Positions 37,061 through 45,473 of a DNA stretch of 51,332 nt are shown here, piece after piece. The stretch covers positions 1-51,332 of the forward strand of contig JAQSDW010000072.1 in assembly GCA_029946105.1 (NCBI GenBank). The letters are read 5' to 3'. The translations under genes and the position numbers were made by a program. Position 1 is the first letter of the stretch. Every line of letters starts with the position of its first letter. Under the pieces are notes generated by a model, which ran no database searches, was not told the DNA's origin, and worked only from the letters and a program-made list of their open reading frames with translations. The stretch is from Reyranella sp. (GTDB lineage Bacteria; Pseudomonadota; Alphaproteobacteria; Reyranellales; Reyranellaceae).

Positions 37061-37338
37061 TCGGCGATCCAACCATGCTGACGCAGATGCTGATCGCGAC
37101 CGTCGCCGCGATCGTCGTCGCCGTCGCGATCAAGCTCTATCGGGCCCGTTCCGAGAGACAGAGCCGCGGCCCCGGCCATGTCCACGATGCGTTGATGAAG
37201 CGGGCCGAAGTCCACGCCGCGCAAAGTCCCTTTCTCAGGAACATCTGCCGCGAATACAAGGCGAATGGCCACATCTCGGACCGCCAGGCCGAAGCCGTCG
37301 CCAAGGCGCTGGCGCGCATCGGCCCGCGCGACGCCTAG
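37057..37338 (+). CDS. Small single-pass membrane protein, unknown function
   Basis: A 93-residue protein starting at ATG 37057-37059, which overlaps the GST stop codon (ATGA). A membrane helix (residues 7-25, MLTQMLIATVAAIVVAVAI) is followed by a basic segment and a soluble tail FLRNICREYKANGHIS...RQAEAVAKALARI. I do not recognise the family. The tight overlap and clean frame argue that it is real and co-translated with the GST. An alternative start is Met7 at 37075. Confidence 0.6.
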   Translation: MIGDPTMLTQMLIATVAAIVVAVAIKLYRARSERQSRGPGHVHDALMKRAEVHAAQSPFLRNICREYKANGHISDRQAEAVAKALARIGPRDA

Positions 37339-37359
37339 CTAGGGATCAGGCTTACACCA

Positions 37360-37701
37360 TCACTGCACGATGCGGACGTCGTAGCCGAGCGGCGCGCTGT
37401 AGCCGCCGGCGGCGGCTTCCCAGCCGCGCGCGCGCATGCAGTCCTTGAAGCGGCTGGCACTCACCGCCGGCATCGCCCGCTCGCGCCCGGCGGCGTTCTC
37501 GGTGGCGACGCTGGCGGCCATGACGCAATCGTTGCGGACGCCGACGAAGGTCTCGTAGCCCGAGCCCAGCCTGCCCCAGGACAGCGTGAAGAGGTTCTGG
37601 TCGGGGACAGCCGGCGCACATGCCGTCGCCCCCGCCGCCAGAGCGGCCCATACACCGGCCACGATCGCGTTGCGGCATCCACGATCAGCTGTCGTCGTCA
37701 T
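37360..37701 (-). CDS. Small putative lipoprotein
   Basis: A 113-residue protein starting at ATG 37699-37701 behind GGGGAGCG. The N-terminus is a lipoprotein signal peptide with lipobox ATAC and Cys28. The mature part has a conserved-looking block with two further cysteines (NDCVMAAS; FKDCMRARGW), which could form a disulfide, and ends SAPLGYDVRIVQ. Short proteins ending in a C-M-x-x-(R/K)-G-W pattern are frequent in alphaproteobacteria; their function is unknown. It is convergent with the small membrane protein gene (21-bp gap) and lies 83 bp after the beta-CASP gene. Confidence 0.65.
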   Translation of the reverse strand: MTTTADRGCRNAIVAGVWAALAAGATACAPAVPDQNLFTLSWGRLGSGYETFVGVRNDCVMAASVATENAAGRERAMPAVSASRFKDCMRARGWEAAAGGYSAPLGYDVRIVQ

Positions 37702-37784
37702 CGTCGCTCCCCAGAACATCACAGGCCCGAACTTCACAGGCGACGGACTGGAGCGCGCGCGCGCCAGCCCGTCAAGCGCGGCGA

Positions 37785-39410
37785 TCAGCGCTTGTCGTTC
37801 CTGCCGCCGATCACGCGACGCATCTCCTGCAGCAGGCAACGCCGCCGCCCGTCGTCCGGCGCCTTCCGCAGGGCCGTTCGCAGGTCGAGCAGGATCTGGG
37901 CATAGTCGTTGTGCCAGTCGCGGCGCGCACTCGCCTCGTCCGCCGGCAGGCGCGGCGCCTCGCTTCCGGCCGGCCTCGCCGTCGCGATCCAACGCCCATC
38001 GCGGTGGACCGTGCGGTGGACCATATCGAACACCTGATCGAGCGACGGCACGGCGATGCGCTCGCGCGGCAGGCCCGCCCCCGACAGCGCATCGGCGAGA
38101 CCGGCGAGGGAAAGCGGTTCGCCGTGCGCCACGATCGCCGTCCCGAGACCGCCGAGCAGGGGCCGCGCCCAGTTCACCAGTTCATCCCGGTCGGCGTGGC
38201 CCGAGTAGGCGTCGATGGTGCGGATCCGCGCCTTGACCCTCACTTCCTCGCCATGGATTCGGACCTGCTTCGCGCCGCTCCGTATCAGGGCCCCGAGGGT
38301 GCCGGGCGCCTGATAACCGACGAACAGCACGGTGGCATCGTGGCGCCACAGATGATCCTTCAGGTGATGCTTGACCCGCCCGGCGTCGCACATGCCCGAG
38401 CCCGCCAGGATGATCGCGCCACCGTGCAGGCGGCCGATCGCCTTGCTCTGCTCGATCGTCTCGGTGAAACGGAAGTCGCCACCAGTGAAGGGATGGCCGT
38501 CGTCTGACCGCTCCAGCGCAGCGCGGTGGCTGTGGAACACCTCGGTCGTGCGCCCCGCCAGCGGCGAATCAAGGAACACCGGAACGGCCGGAAGGTCGCC
38601 CGTGCGCTTCAGCGCCGCGATGTCTTCGAGGATCTCCTGGGTCCGTTCGACCGCGAACACCGGCACGATGACGTTGCCCCCGGCCCGCAGGCCGTCGGTG
38701 AGCTCACGGCCGAGGATCGCGCGGCGCTGCGCCTCGGTCAGTCGCTCGCGCACCGTGTCGCCGTAGGTCGCCTCGATCACCAGGATGTCCGCGCGCGCCG
38801 GCATCGCAGGATCGGGCTGCAGCGCCTTGTCCTGCGGGCCGAGGTCGCCCGAGAAGACCAGCCGGACCGGCGCCGGGTCGGCGTCGACCTCGAGTTCGAT
38901 GAACGCGCTGCCCAGGATGTGACCGGCGTTGCGCATCCGGGCACGCACGCCGGGAAGCGGCTCGAACCAGCGATCGTAGGCCGTCGGATGCAGGCGTTCG
39001 AGGGCAGCTTCGGCATCGGCCCTGGTGTAGATCGCCGTCACTTCGGCTTCGGCGCGGCGCACGTTGCGCCGGTTCAGCCGCTCGACGTCGTTCTCCTGGA
39101 TGTTGCCGGCATCGGGGAGCAACCAGCGCAGCAGATCCCGCGTCGCCGCCGTCGTCCACGCGCGGCCCCGGAAACCGGCGAGCGCAAGCTTGGGAAAGAG
39201 GCCGCTATGGTCGATGTGGGCGTGCGTGAGGAGCACGGCGTCTATGCTGGCGGCCTCGAAGGGGAACGGCCGGTAGTTGAGCGCGCGCAACGACTTCGGC
39301 CCCTGGAACATCCCACAGTCGACCAGCAACGTGCCGCGCGGCGTGACCAGCCGGAAGCACGAGCCCGTTACCGTCGCCGCCGCGCCGTGAATGTGCAGCG
39401 ATACCGTCAA
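37785..39410 (-). CDS. MBL-fold beta-CASP hydrolase (RNA-specificity-domain type)
   Basis: A 541-residue metallo-beta-lactamase protein. The zinc motif is THAHIDHSG (H63, H65, D67, H68), followed by RNAGHILGSAFIELE and the D of FSGDLG. The beta-CASP insert contains VIEATYGDTVR, VIVPVFAVERTQEILEDI and ILAGSGMCDAGRVKHHLKDHL. The conserved C-terminal RMMBL-like part is IDAYSGHADRDELVNW. These are marks of the CPSF/Ysh1-like bacterial group, thought to be RNA-processing nucleases. The extra 80 residues after the RMMBL region are unusual in length and show no motif. It is the first gene on the minus strand after a divergent region. Confidence 0.9.
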   Translation of the reverse strand: MTVSLHIHGAAATVTGSCFRLVTPRGTLLVDCGMFQGPKSLRALNYRPFPFEAASIDAVLLTHAHIDHSGLFPKLALAGFRGRAWTTAATRDLLRWLLPDAGNIQENDVERLNRRNVRRAEAEVTAIYTRADAEAALERLHPTAYDRWFEPLPGVRARMRNAGHILGSAFIELEVDADPAPVRLVFSGDLGPQDKALQPDPAMPARADILVIEATYGDTVRERLTEAQRRAILGRELTDGLRAGGNVIVPVFAVERTQEILEDIAALKRTGDLPAVPVFLDSPLAGRTTEVFHSHRAALERSDDGHPFTGGDFRFTETIEQSKAIGRLHGGAIILAGSGMCDAGRVKHHLKDHLWRHDATVLFVGYQAPGTLGALIRSGAKQVRIHGEEVRVKARIRTIDAYSGHADRDELVNWARPLLGGLGTAIVAHGEPLSLAGLADALSGAGLPRERIAVPSLDQVFDMVHRTVHRDGRWIATARPAGSEAPRLPADEASARRDWHNDYAQILLDLRTALRKAPDDGRRRCLLQEMRRVIGGRNDKR

Positions 39411-39608
39411 TCCGGACCTCCAGTGCTGTTGCCGCCAACATCGTCCAGCTTGTCGCCCCGCTCGACGGCCGGTGCATCAATGCGATCGCGGTCGATCCGA
39501 AATGCCATGAATTCACTGCTCTCTATTTGATCTGCATCATTCCTTCGAACGGTATCCCTCGGCCAGGAAGTGTATTCCGCTCGCGCAGACGCGGGAGTAG
39601 TGTGCCGC

Positions 39609-40511
39609 ATGCCAGGCCTTGCCTCTCCGTCGGTCTCCAGGATGCGGCGGATAGCTCACATTTTGTTTCGTCGGCCCAGTTACCTGTTGGGCCGTTTCGC
39701 CACCGTCCGGGATGCCTACTCGCTCTTGCACCGGCTGAAGGACTCCCTCGCCGGCGCAGCGCCGCTCCGCATCGCCGATCTCTATCATGCCGCCGATGCC
39801 ACCATCGACGTCGCCGCCTCGGGCCACGTTCTATCGACCAAGACGGCAGCCCAGCAGGTCGAAGAGATGCGCAAGCAGTCCTATTCGCTGGGGCCGCACC
39901 TCGACAAGATCGCGCTTGCCGAGCTGCAGCGATGCGCCAGGACACTCCCGCTTCACTTCAACGAGGCTGACGTGGGCACCTACGAGGCCCTGTCGCAGTC
40001 GCCGGAGCGCCGGGGCGACCTCGCGCTCGCCACGATCCGGAACTCGGCCCGCCTGCCGCTGATCCGCGCCCTCGCCGGCGACAAGACCCTCTACGAGGCG
40101 GCGTCGCTGTTCCTCGGCTACCGGCCGACGGAGGTGTCTTGCTGGTTCTTCTGGAGCCTGGCCAACCATCTGTCCGACGACGAACGCCGCGCCGCCTCGC
40201 AGACGATCGACTATCACTACGACGTCAACGGCTTCAATTTCCTCTACATCAACTTCTATCTCCTCGACACCGACGAGATGAACGGCGCGCATGCGCTGAT
40301 CGCCGGCAGCAGCCGACGCAAGCGCCTGCGCCACCTGCTGGGCAGCGCGCGTCTCAGCGACAACGAGGTGCGGGAAACCTACGGCCCGGAGGCCGAACGC
40401 GTGATCGAGGGGCCTGCCGGATCGGGTTTCCTCGAAGACACCTCGTGCTATCACAAGGCCCTGGCGCCCATATCCGCCGACCGGCTCATGCTCCAGCTCC
40501 GCTATCAATAG
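39609..40511 (+). CDS. PhyH-like Fe(II)/2-oxoglutarate dioxygenase superfamily protein
   Basis: A 300-residue protein starting at ATG 39609-39611 with GGGAG upstream (a GTG 13 codons earlier is less likely). The double-stranded beta-helix region holds the iron ligands: H203 and D205 in TIDYHYDVNG, then LLDTDEMNGAHALIAGSS (a strand pair typical of phytanoyl-CoA dioxygenase-like proteins), and the distal H282 in TSCYHKALAP, with R292 ten residues later to bind 2-oxoglutarate. The iron site is complete, so an active oxygenase is likely. Substrate is unknown. The next gene, an aldo/keto reductase, starts 7 bases after its stop, so the two are co-transcribed. Confidence 0.7.
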   Translation: MPGLASPSVSRMRRIAHILFRRPSYLLGRFATVRDAYSLLHRLKDSLAGAAPLRIADLYHAADATIDVAASGHVLSTKTAAQQVEEMRKQSYSLGPHLDKIALAELQRCARTLPLHFNEADVGTYEALSQSPERRGDLALATIRNSARLPLIRALAGDKTLYEAASLFLGYRPTEVSCWFFWSLANHLSDDERRAASQTIDYHYDVNGFNFLYINFYLLDTDEMNGAHALIAGSSRRKRLRHLLGSARLSDNEVRETYGPEAERVIEGPAGSGFLEDTSCYHKALAPISADRLMLQLRYQ

Positions 40512-40518
40512 AGTCCCC

Positions 40519-41388
40519 GTGATCAATAGGGTGGCAATTCCCGCGCTCGGCTTCGGCACGGCCGCCATCATGGGCCGCATCTCGCGCCGCCACGGTGCGG
40601 AGGCGCTCGAGCGGGCGCATGCGGCGGGCATCCGGCATTTCGACACCGCGCGCTCCTACGGCTGGGGCGAGTCCGAGAGCGTCGTCGGCGACTTCCTGCG
40701 CGGCCACGTCCGCGAGGAAATCCGCATCGTCTCCAAGTGCGGCATCGTGCCGGTCCGGCGTTCGCCCGTCCTCAGTCTGGCGAAATCGGCGGCGCGCTGG
40801 GTTCTGGCGCTGGCGCCCGGTCTCAAGGCGCAGGTGACGCGAGCGGCCGGCGCCCAGGGCTTCCAGCCGACGCGAACCTACGACCTCGACGTCCTGGCCG
40901 GCAGCCTGCAGACCAGCCTCGCCCAACTCGGCGTGACTTACCTGGACGATCTCCTGCTGCACAACTTCGTGCCCGACGCGCCGGGCGTCGAGGAGGTCGG
41001 CCAATGGTTCAGGTCGCTGAAAAGCGCTGGCACGATCCGGCGTTTCGGCTTCTCGGTCGAAGGTGACCTGCGCCGGGGACTGGAATTCCTTGCCCGCAAG
41101 GACCTGTTGGCCGATTCAATCGTCCAGGTGCCCGTGAGCGACTTCCTTCTCGACCTGCCCGGCGAATGGCGCGGCGTGCGCTTCATCGCCCATTCGCCGT
41201 TCTCGTTCCTGCGCCAGCAGGTCGAAGCCAACGGCAAGGCCGGCACGCTGTCCGACCTGTTGAAGACCCTGGGCGAGGCCTGCACCTGCGACGCGCTCGT
41301 CTGTTCGATGTTCGCCGCCGATCACCTCGAGGCGAACGTGGCGGCATGGCGTGCCTGTTCATCCGGTGGACGTTCGCCTGACAGGTAG
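40519..41388 (+). CDS. Aldo/keto reductase
   Basis: A 289-residue NADPH-dependent TIM-barrel reductase starting at GTG 40519. The catalytic tetrad is present: D42 (RHFDTARSYGWG), Y47, K73 (IVSKCG) and H147 (DLLLHNF). LGFGTAAIMG opens the first strand. The protein is somewhat shorter than typical AKRs (about 310-330), and its C-terminal part after 240 is degenerate, so cofactor contacts near the end may be weak. It follows the dioxygenase gene by 7 bp and ends 3 bp before the convergent GT25-like gene. It could reduce a carbonyl made by the dioxygenase, but this is inference. Confidence 0.85.
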   Translation: MINRVAIPALGFGTAAIMGRISRRHGAEALERAHAAGIRHFDTARSYGWGESESVVGDFLRGHVREEIRIVSKCGIVPVRRSPVLSLAKSAARWVLALAPGLKAQVTRAAGAQGFQPTRTYDLDVLAGSLQTSLAQLGVTYLDDLLLHNFVPDAPGVEEVGQWFRSLKSAGTIRRFGFSVEGDLRRGLEFLARKDLLADSIVQVPVSDFLLDLPGEWRGVRFIAHSPFSFLRQQVEANGKAGTLSDLLKTLGEACTCDALVCSMFAADHLEANVAAWRACSSGGRSPDR

Positions 41389-41391
41389 CGG

Positions 41392-42243
41392 TCAGCGCAA
41401 CAGGCGCCGTACACCGACCATCATCATCTCGAACTGGGCCGCGAAGTCATAGGGATACGAGCCTGCGTGCTCGATCCATCGGCCGGTCAGCAAACGGGCG
41501 AAACCGAGCAGGCGTTCCCTGACGCGGACATACCAGTACCGCAGCTGGCTCCCCTCGCAATACTGCGGCAGGAAATACAGCGGGCCGGCAAGGGTGTCGG
41601 CACGATGCTCGCCCGCCCGTCGGACGCCCTGCGCGCCATGCTCGGGATTGGCCTTGCCGCCATGCTCGCCGTAGTGGGTCGGTGAAATGAAGGCCTTGCA
41701 GCCTCGCCCCATGGCCGCCCACTGCAGGCCGCCATCGAACGGAAAGAACTCCCGTGGATCACGGCCCTTCATTCCGTCCTCGTAGCAATCGCAGAGAAGC
41801 TTCGCGACTTCGGGACTGACCACGTAGGCGACCAGTGGTGCCGTATGGCCGCGAAGATATCGCTCGGATCCGATCAGGGCGATGACCCGCGGACTGCCCT
41901 GGTACATGTATCCCCACGCCAGCGGTTCATCCGCCGGCCAGAAGGTCGGAAAGGATCCGAGCCCCTCGCAGGGAACGAAGTCGGCCTCGCAGATCAGCGT
42001 AAAACCCTTGTCCTGCGCGGCCCGCCGCCACGCAGCGAGATGGCTCATGAACGTGCGCACGGTCCTCGAGTAGGTCTGCTCCTCCTCCGAGTAGACCGCG
42101 CGCAGCACCGTGGGATTGAGCTTTTCCTTTTCGAGCGCCGCAACCAGCGGCTCGACGTCTTCCGTATAGGCCACGACATAGCTCTGCCCGACGACGTCTC
42201 TCAGAGCAGGATTGTGTCCCTCGAATGCCAGCCGCCTACGCAC
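41392..42243 (-). CDS. Glycosyltransferase family 25-like protein (LPS-type)
   Basis: A 283-residue protein. Its core, SYVVAYTEDVEPLVAALEKE, SRTVRTFMSHLAAWRRAAQDKG and TLICEADFVPC, follows the GT25 order: N-terminal strand, S-H-x-x-x-W/A helix, then an acidic strand in the place of the LEDDA motif. FPFDGGLQWAAMGRGCKAFISP resembles the D-x-x-L region. GT25 enzymes transfer galactose or glucose to LPS. The start is uncertain: GTG 42241-42243 has GGAAGG upstream; the longer open frame to 42312 adds a Trp-rich stretch that looks non-coding. It is convergent with the reductase gene. Confidence 0.6.
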   Translation of the reverse strand: MRRRLAFEGHNPALRDVVGQSYVVAYTEDVEPLVAALEKEKLNPTVLRAVYSEEEQTYSRTVRTFMSHLAAWRRAAQDKGFTLICEADFVPCEGLGSFPTFWPADEPLAWGYMYQGSPRVIALIGSERYLRGHTAPLVAYVVSPEVAKLLCDCYEDGMKGRDPREFFPFDGGLQWAAMGRGCKAFISPTHYGEHGGKANPEHGAQGVRRAGEHRADTLAGPLYFLPQYCEGSQLRYWYVRVRERLLGFARLLTGRWIEHAGSYPYDFAAQFEMMMVGVRRLLR

Positions 42244-42441
42244 CGTTACCGCCTTCCACGCCCACGTCCACATCCACACACATGTCGGGCGACACTGCCC
42301 GAACCGCGTCATCGAAGAAAGCGTCCAGACGCCGGGAAGAAAGCGCTGATTAGGGGTTCAGACTTCGTTTTCATACTCTTCTGGACCGCGGACCTCCAGG
42401 TCCGCTCTGTCCGCCCGCGCTCACTCGCGCTAGCTTAGGCC

Positions 42442-43665
42442 GTGTCCCGCAATCGCATCTCTGTCTCCGCATCCGCCGCCCGTCGCATCGCCCTCGCCGC
42501 CCAGGGCTTCGGCACTGCCCGCCCCGACGGCGCCACCAATGCGGGCCATGTCCGGCGCGCCATCGATCGCCTCGGCCTGTTGCAGATCGATTCGGTCAAC
42601 GTACTGGCGCGCGCGCACTACCTGCCGCTGTTCTCGCGCCTGGGAAATTACGAAAGCGGCCATCTCGATCGTCTCGCGTGGGGCCGGCCGAGCGCGCGCG
42701 GGCTGTTCGAGTTCTGGGCGCACGAGGCCTCGCTGCTGCCGGTGACGAGCCATCCGCTGTGGCGTTGGCGCATGGCGCGCGCGGCGGCGGCCCACACCGG
42801 CGACATCAAGAACAAGCTGCACGTCTTCCGCCGCGAGAAGGGCGCCTTCATCGACGAGGTGCGCCGCCAGCTCGTCGATCGCGGTCCCCTCGCCGCCTCC
42901 GATCTCGAGTCGGGCACCGCCAAGACCGGACCGTGGTGGGGCTGGAGCGACGCCAAATATGCCATGGAGTGGCTGTTCTTCGCCGGCGAGGTGACGACGG
43001 CGACGCGGCGCGGCGCCTTCGAGCGCGTCTATGACCTCACCGAGCGCGTGCTGCCGGCGGCCGTGCGGGCGCTGCCGACGCCGGAGCCGGCCGCGGCGCA
43101 ACGCGAACTGGTGCGCATCGCGTCGCGCGCGCTGGGCGTCGCCACGGCGCGCGACTTGCGTGATTATTTCCGCCTGCCGGTCGACGACTTCAAGGCACGC
43201 CTCGCCGAACTGGTCGAAGCCGGCGACCTGCTGCCGGTGTCGGTCGAGGGCTGGAGCCATCCTGCCTTTCTCGGCCCCAACGCACGCCAGCCGCGCCAGA
43301 TCGAGGCGCGCGCGCTGCTGGCGCCGTTCGATCCACTGATCTGGGAACGCTCCCGCACCGAACGCATCTTCGACTTCTTCTATCGCATCGAGATCTACAC
43401 GCCGGTCGCCAAACGCACGCATGGCTACTACGTGCTGCCCTTCCTGCTCGGCGACAAACTCGTGGCCCGCGTCGATCTGAAGGCCGACCGCGCCAACTCC
43501 CGACTGCTCGCCCACGCCGTCCATCTCGAACCCAGCAACGATGCAGCCAAAGTCGCCGGCCCGCTCGTCGAGGAGCTGCGCCTGATGGCCGACTGGCTGG
43601 GGCTGGACGGCGTGTCGCTGCCGCGCGCCGGAGCGTTGGCCAAGGCGATTAGTAGGATAAAATAG
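42442..43665 (+). CDS. YcaQ-like winged-helix DNA glycosylase (DUF1006/HTH_42 family)
   Basis: A 407-residue protein starting at GTG 42442. The HTH_42 family mark is RAIDRLGLLQIDSVNVLARAHYLPLFSRLG near the N-terminus, the region that in E. coli YcaQ surrounds the catalytic glutamines (here Q-I-D). LFEFWAHEASLLP and LLAPFDPLIWERSRTERIFDFFYRIEIYTP follow; the last is a hallmark of the family. YcaQ removes alkylated and cross-linked bases from DNA. Length and motifs agree with the family. It is a free-standing gene. Confidence 0.88.
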   Translation: MSRNRISVSASAARRIALAAQGFGTARPDGATNAGHVRRAIDRLGLLQIDSVNVLARAHYLPLFSRLGNYESGHLDRLAWGRPSARGLFEFWAHEASLLPVTSHPLWRWRMARAAAAHTGDIKNKLHVFRREKGAFIDEVRRQLVDRGPLAASDLESGTAKTGPWWGWSDAKYAMEWLFFAGEVTTATRRGAFERVYDLTERVLPAAVRALPTPEPAAAQRELVRIASRALGVATARDLRDYFRLPVDDFKARLAELVEAGDLLPVSVEGWSHPAFLGPNARQPRQIEARALLAPFDPLIWERSRTERIFDFFYRIEIYTPVAKRTHGYYVLPFLLGDKLVARVDLKADRANSRLLAHAVHLEPSNDAAKVAGPLVEELRLMADWLGLDGVSLPRAGALAKAISRIK

Positions 43666-43928
43666 TTGACTTCCGCTCTACTTCCTACCACATGGGAAGC
43701 ATGAACTCCCGCCCCCGCCCGCTTGCGTCTCGTTCAGCCCTTGCGTCCACGATGTTGGCCGCGGCAAAGAGTTTTGAATCGAGTCATCCGGTGACTCCTG
43801 CTTCGGGCCGGGCCGCGATCCATTCCACTGCGAAATCAACGGGTTGGCAGAGGCCTCGCAACCCGGCAAATGATGCAGCGGCGTGACTCCTGACTCACCG
43901 GGAAAGCGCGTCAGCAGAGGAAATTGAA

Positions 43929-45056
43929 ATGAACGATCTGGTTCTGAAAGGCGCGCGGGTCATCGATCCCTCGCAGGGGCTCGACAAGGTGACCGATGTC
44001 GCCTTCGCCGGCGGCAAGGTTTCGGCGATCGGCGATGGGCTGGCGGGCAAGGATACGCGCGACGTCAAAGGCAAGATCGTCTCGCCCGGCCTGATCGACC
44101 TGCACACCCATGTCTACTGGGGCGGCACCTCGCTCGGCGTCGAGGCCGAGCTGCTGGCCCGCACGGGCGGCGTCACCACCTTCATCGACGCCGGCAGCGC
44201 CGGGCCCGGAAACTTCCATGGCTTCCGCAAGCATGTGATCGAGCCCTCACCGGTTCGCATCCTGCCCTACCTCAACGTCTCCTTCCCCGGCATCTTCGCC
44301 TTCTCCAAGACGGTGATGGTGGGCGAGAGCGCCGACATGCGGCTGCTCGATCCGCGCGAGGCGGTGCGCGTGGCCCTCGAGAACAAGGATCTGGTGCTGG
44401 GCATCAAGGTGCGCGTCGGCAAGTCGGCGAGCGGCGATTCCGGCATCATGCCGCTCGACATCGCCCTCGACGTCGCCGAGGAGACCGGCCTGCCGCTGAT
44501 GGCGCATCTCGACGCGCCGCCGCCGTCGCGCCACGAGGTGGTGAGCCGGCTCCGGCCCGGCGACATCCTCACCCACTGCTTCCGCCCCTTCCCCAACGCA
44601 CCGGTGCGCGCCGACGGCCGCGTCCGCGACGAGATCCTGGCGGCCCGCGCGCGCGGCGTGATCTTCGACATCGGCCATGGCGGCGGCTCGTTCGGCTTCG
44701 GCACGACGAAGAAGATGCTGGCGGCGGGCTTCCTGCCCGACGTGATCTCCTCGGACGTGCACGTGATCTCGATCGAGGGCCCGGCCTTCGATCTTCTGAC
44801 CACCATGTCGAAATTCCTCTGCCTGGGCGTCGACCTGCCGACGGTGATCAAGCTCGCGACCAGCAACGCCGCGGCGGCGATCAGGCGGCCCGATCTCGGC
44901 ACGCTCAAGGTCGGCAGCGTCGGCGAGGCCACCGTGATCGATGTCGCCAGCGGCAAGTACGACTATGCCGATTCGATCGGCGAGCACATGATGGGCGACA
45001 AGCGGCTGCTCTCGGCCGGCGTGGTGCTGGCGGGCCGCTGGTGGCATCCGACTTGA
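43929..45056 (+). CDS. Amidohydrolase/deacetylase family metallohydrolase
   Basis: A 375-residue TIM-barrel amidohydrolase starting at ATG 43929 behind GAGGAAAT. Metal ligands are H59 and H61 (LIDLHTHVYWGG), the carboxylated lysine K160 (GIKVRVGKS), the histidines of LMAHLDAPP and DILTHCFRP, and D of ISSDVHVISIEG. This pattern fits the dihydroorotase/D-aminoacylase-like deacetylase group. Substrate is unknown. The next small gene overlaps its end by 16 bases in another frame, so the two are coupled. Confidence 0.88.
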   Translation: MNDLVLKGARVIDPSQGLDKVTDVAFAGGKVSAIGDGLAGKDTRDVKGKIVSPGLIDLHTHVYWGGTSLGVEAELLARTGGVTTFIDAGSAGPGNFHGFRKHVIEPSPVRILPYLNVSFPGIFAFSKTVMVGESADMRLLDPREAVRVALENKDLVLGIKVRVGKSASGDSGIMPLDIALDVAEETGLPLMAHLDAPPPSRHEVVSRLRPGDILTHCFRPFPNAPVRADGRVRDEILAARARGVIFDIGHGGGSFGFGTTKKMLAAGFLPDVISSDVHVISIEGPAFDLLTTMSKFLCLGVDLPTVIKLATSNAAAAIRRPDLGTLKVGSVGEATVIDVASGKYDYADSIGEHMMGDKRLLSAGVVLAGRWWHPT

Positions 45057-45295
45057 TCGACGCGCCTGACGACGACCTCAAGGAGCCGAGTTCTCCCGCC
45101 TGCCTCGCCCACGAGGCCGACGACGCCTACATGGGCTTTGCCACCCGGGCGGAGATTGCGGCTTTCATGAAGGAGATTGCGAGGGCGGACGCCGAGGCCA
45201 TCCGGAAGATGCTGCCCCGGATCCGCGACGACGTTTTGTACAAGGAGCTGACGGCCCGCCTGCGGGCAATTGAGTCAGGAAAATCAGGCACTTAA
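45041..45295 (+). CDS. Small conserved-looking protein of unknown function
   Basis: An 84-residue protein starting at GTG 45041 inside the last codons of the amidohydrolase gene (a TTG at 45053 is also possible). The N-terminal part has EPSSPACLAHEADDAYMGF, a C-x-x-H-E-x-D-x-x-Y-M-G pattern that I recall from other small proteobacterial proteins but cannot name; the rest is an amphipathic helix ending in charged residues. No signal peptide or membrane segment. The 16-base overlap suggests translational coupling to the amidohydrolase. Confidence 0.6.
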   Translation: MASDLIDAPDDDLKEPSSPACLAHEADDAYMGFATRAEIAAFMKEIARADAEAIRKMLPRIRDDVLYKELTARLRAIESGKSGT

Positions 45296-45427
45296 AGAGG
45301 CGAAAAATTCTTGGGCTGATGGCGCAACTTCCACAGGCCAAGTCTCGTTGATCGCCAGTGGTCGGGTAGATGCGGCGTCGACCTGCCCCCCATAACAGCG
45401 GCGCCGACCTCCCCACTCGGCCATACG

Positions 45428-45459
45428 AGCCCGCCCCTGAGGAAACTCGGGGGCGGGCT
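45428..45459. terminator. Bidirectional hairpin terminator with GAAA loop
   Basis: A 14-bp stem, AGCCCGCCCCTGAG / CTCGGGGGCGGGCT (one T-G pair on the plus-strand RNA), closes a GAAA tetraloop of the GNRA type. It lies between the convergent genes ending at 45295 and 45474. There is no strong T-run on either side, only TTT at 45465-45467 for the plus strand, so it may act through stability alone. The rest of 45296-45473 holds nothing recognisable. Confidence 0.6.
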
Positions 45460-45473
45460 GCCTGTTTCAGGCG

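Noticed and set aside
41392..42312. Extended start for the GT25-like gene at 42312.
   Set aside because: The additional codons give an implausible Cys/Trp-rich stretch (M-W-T-W-A-W); GTG 42243 with GGAAGG upstream is a better start.
43666..43928. Small open frames in the spacer between the YcaQ-like and amidohydrolase genes.
   Set aside because: No ribosome-binding site, no motif and biased composition; treated as non-coding. Nothing else was seen in the spacer.
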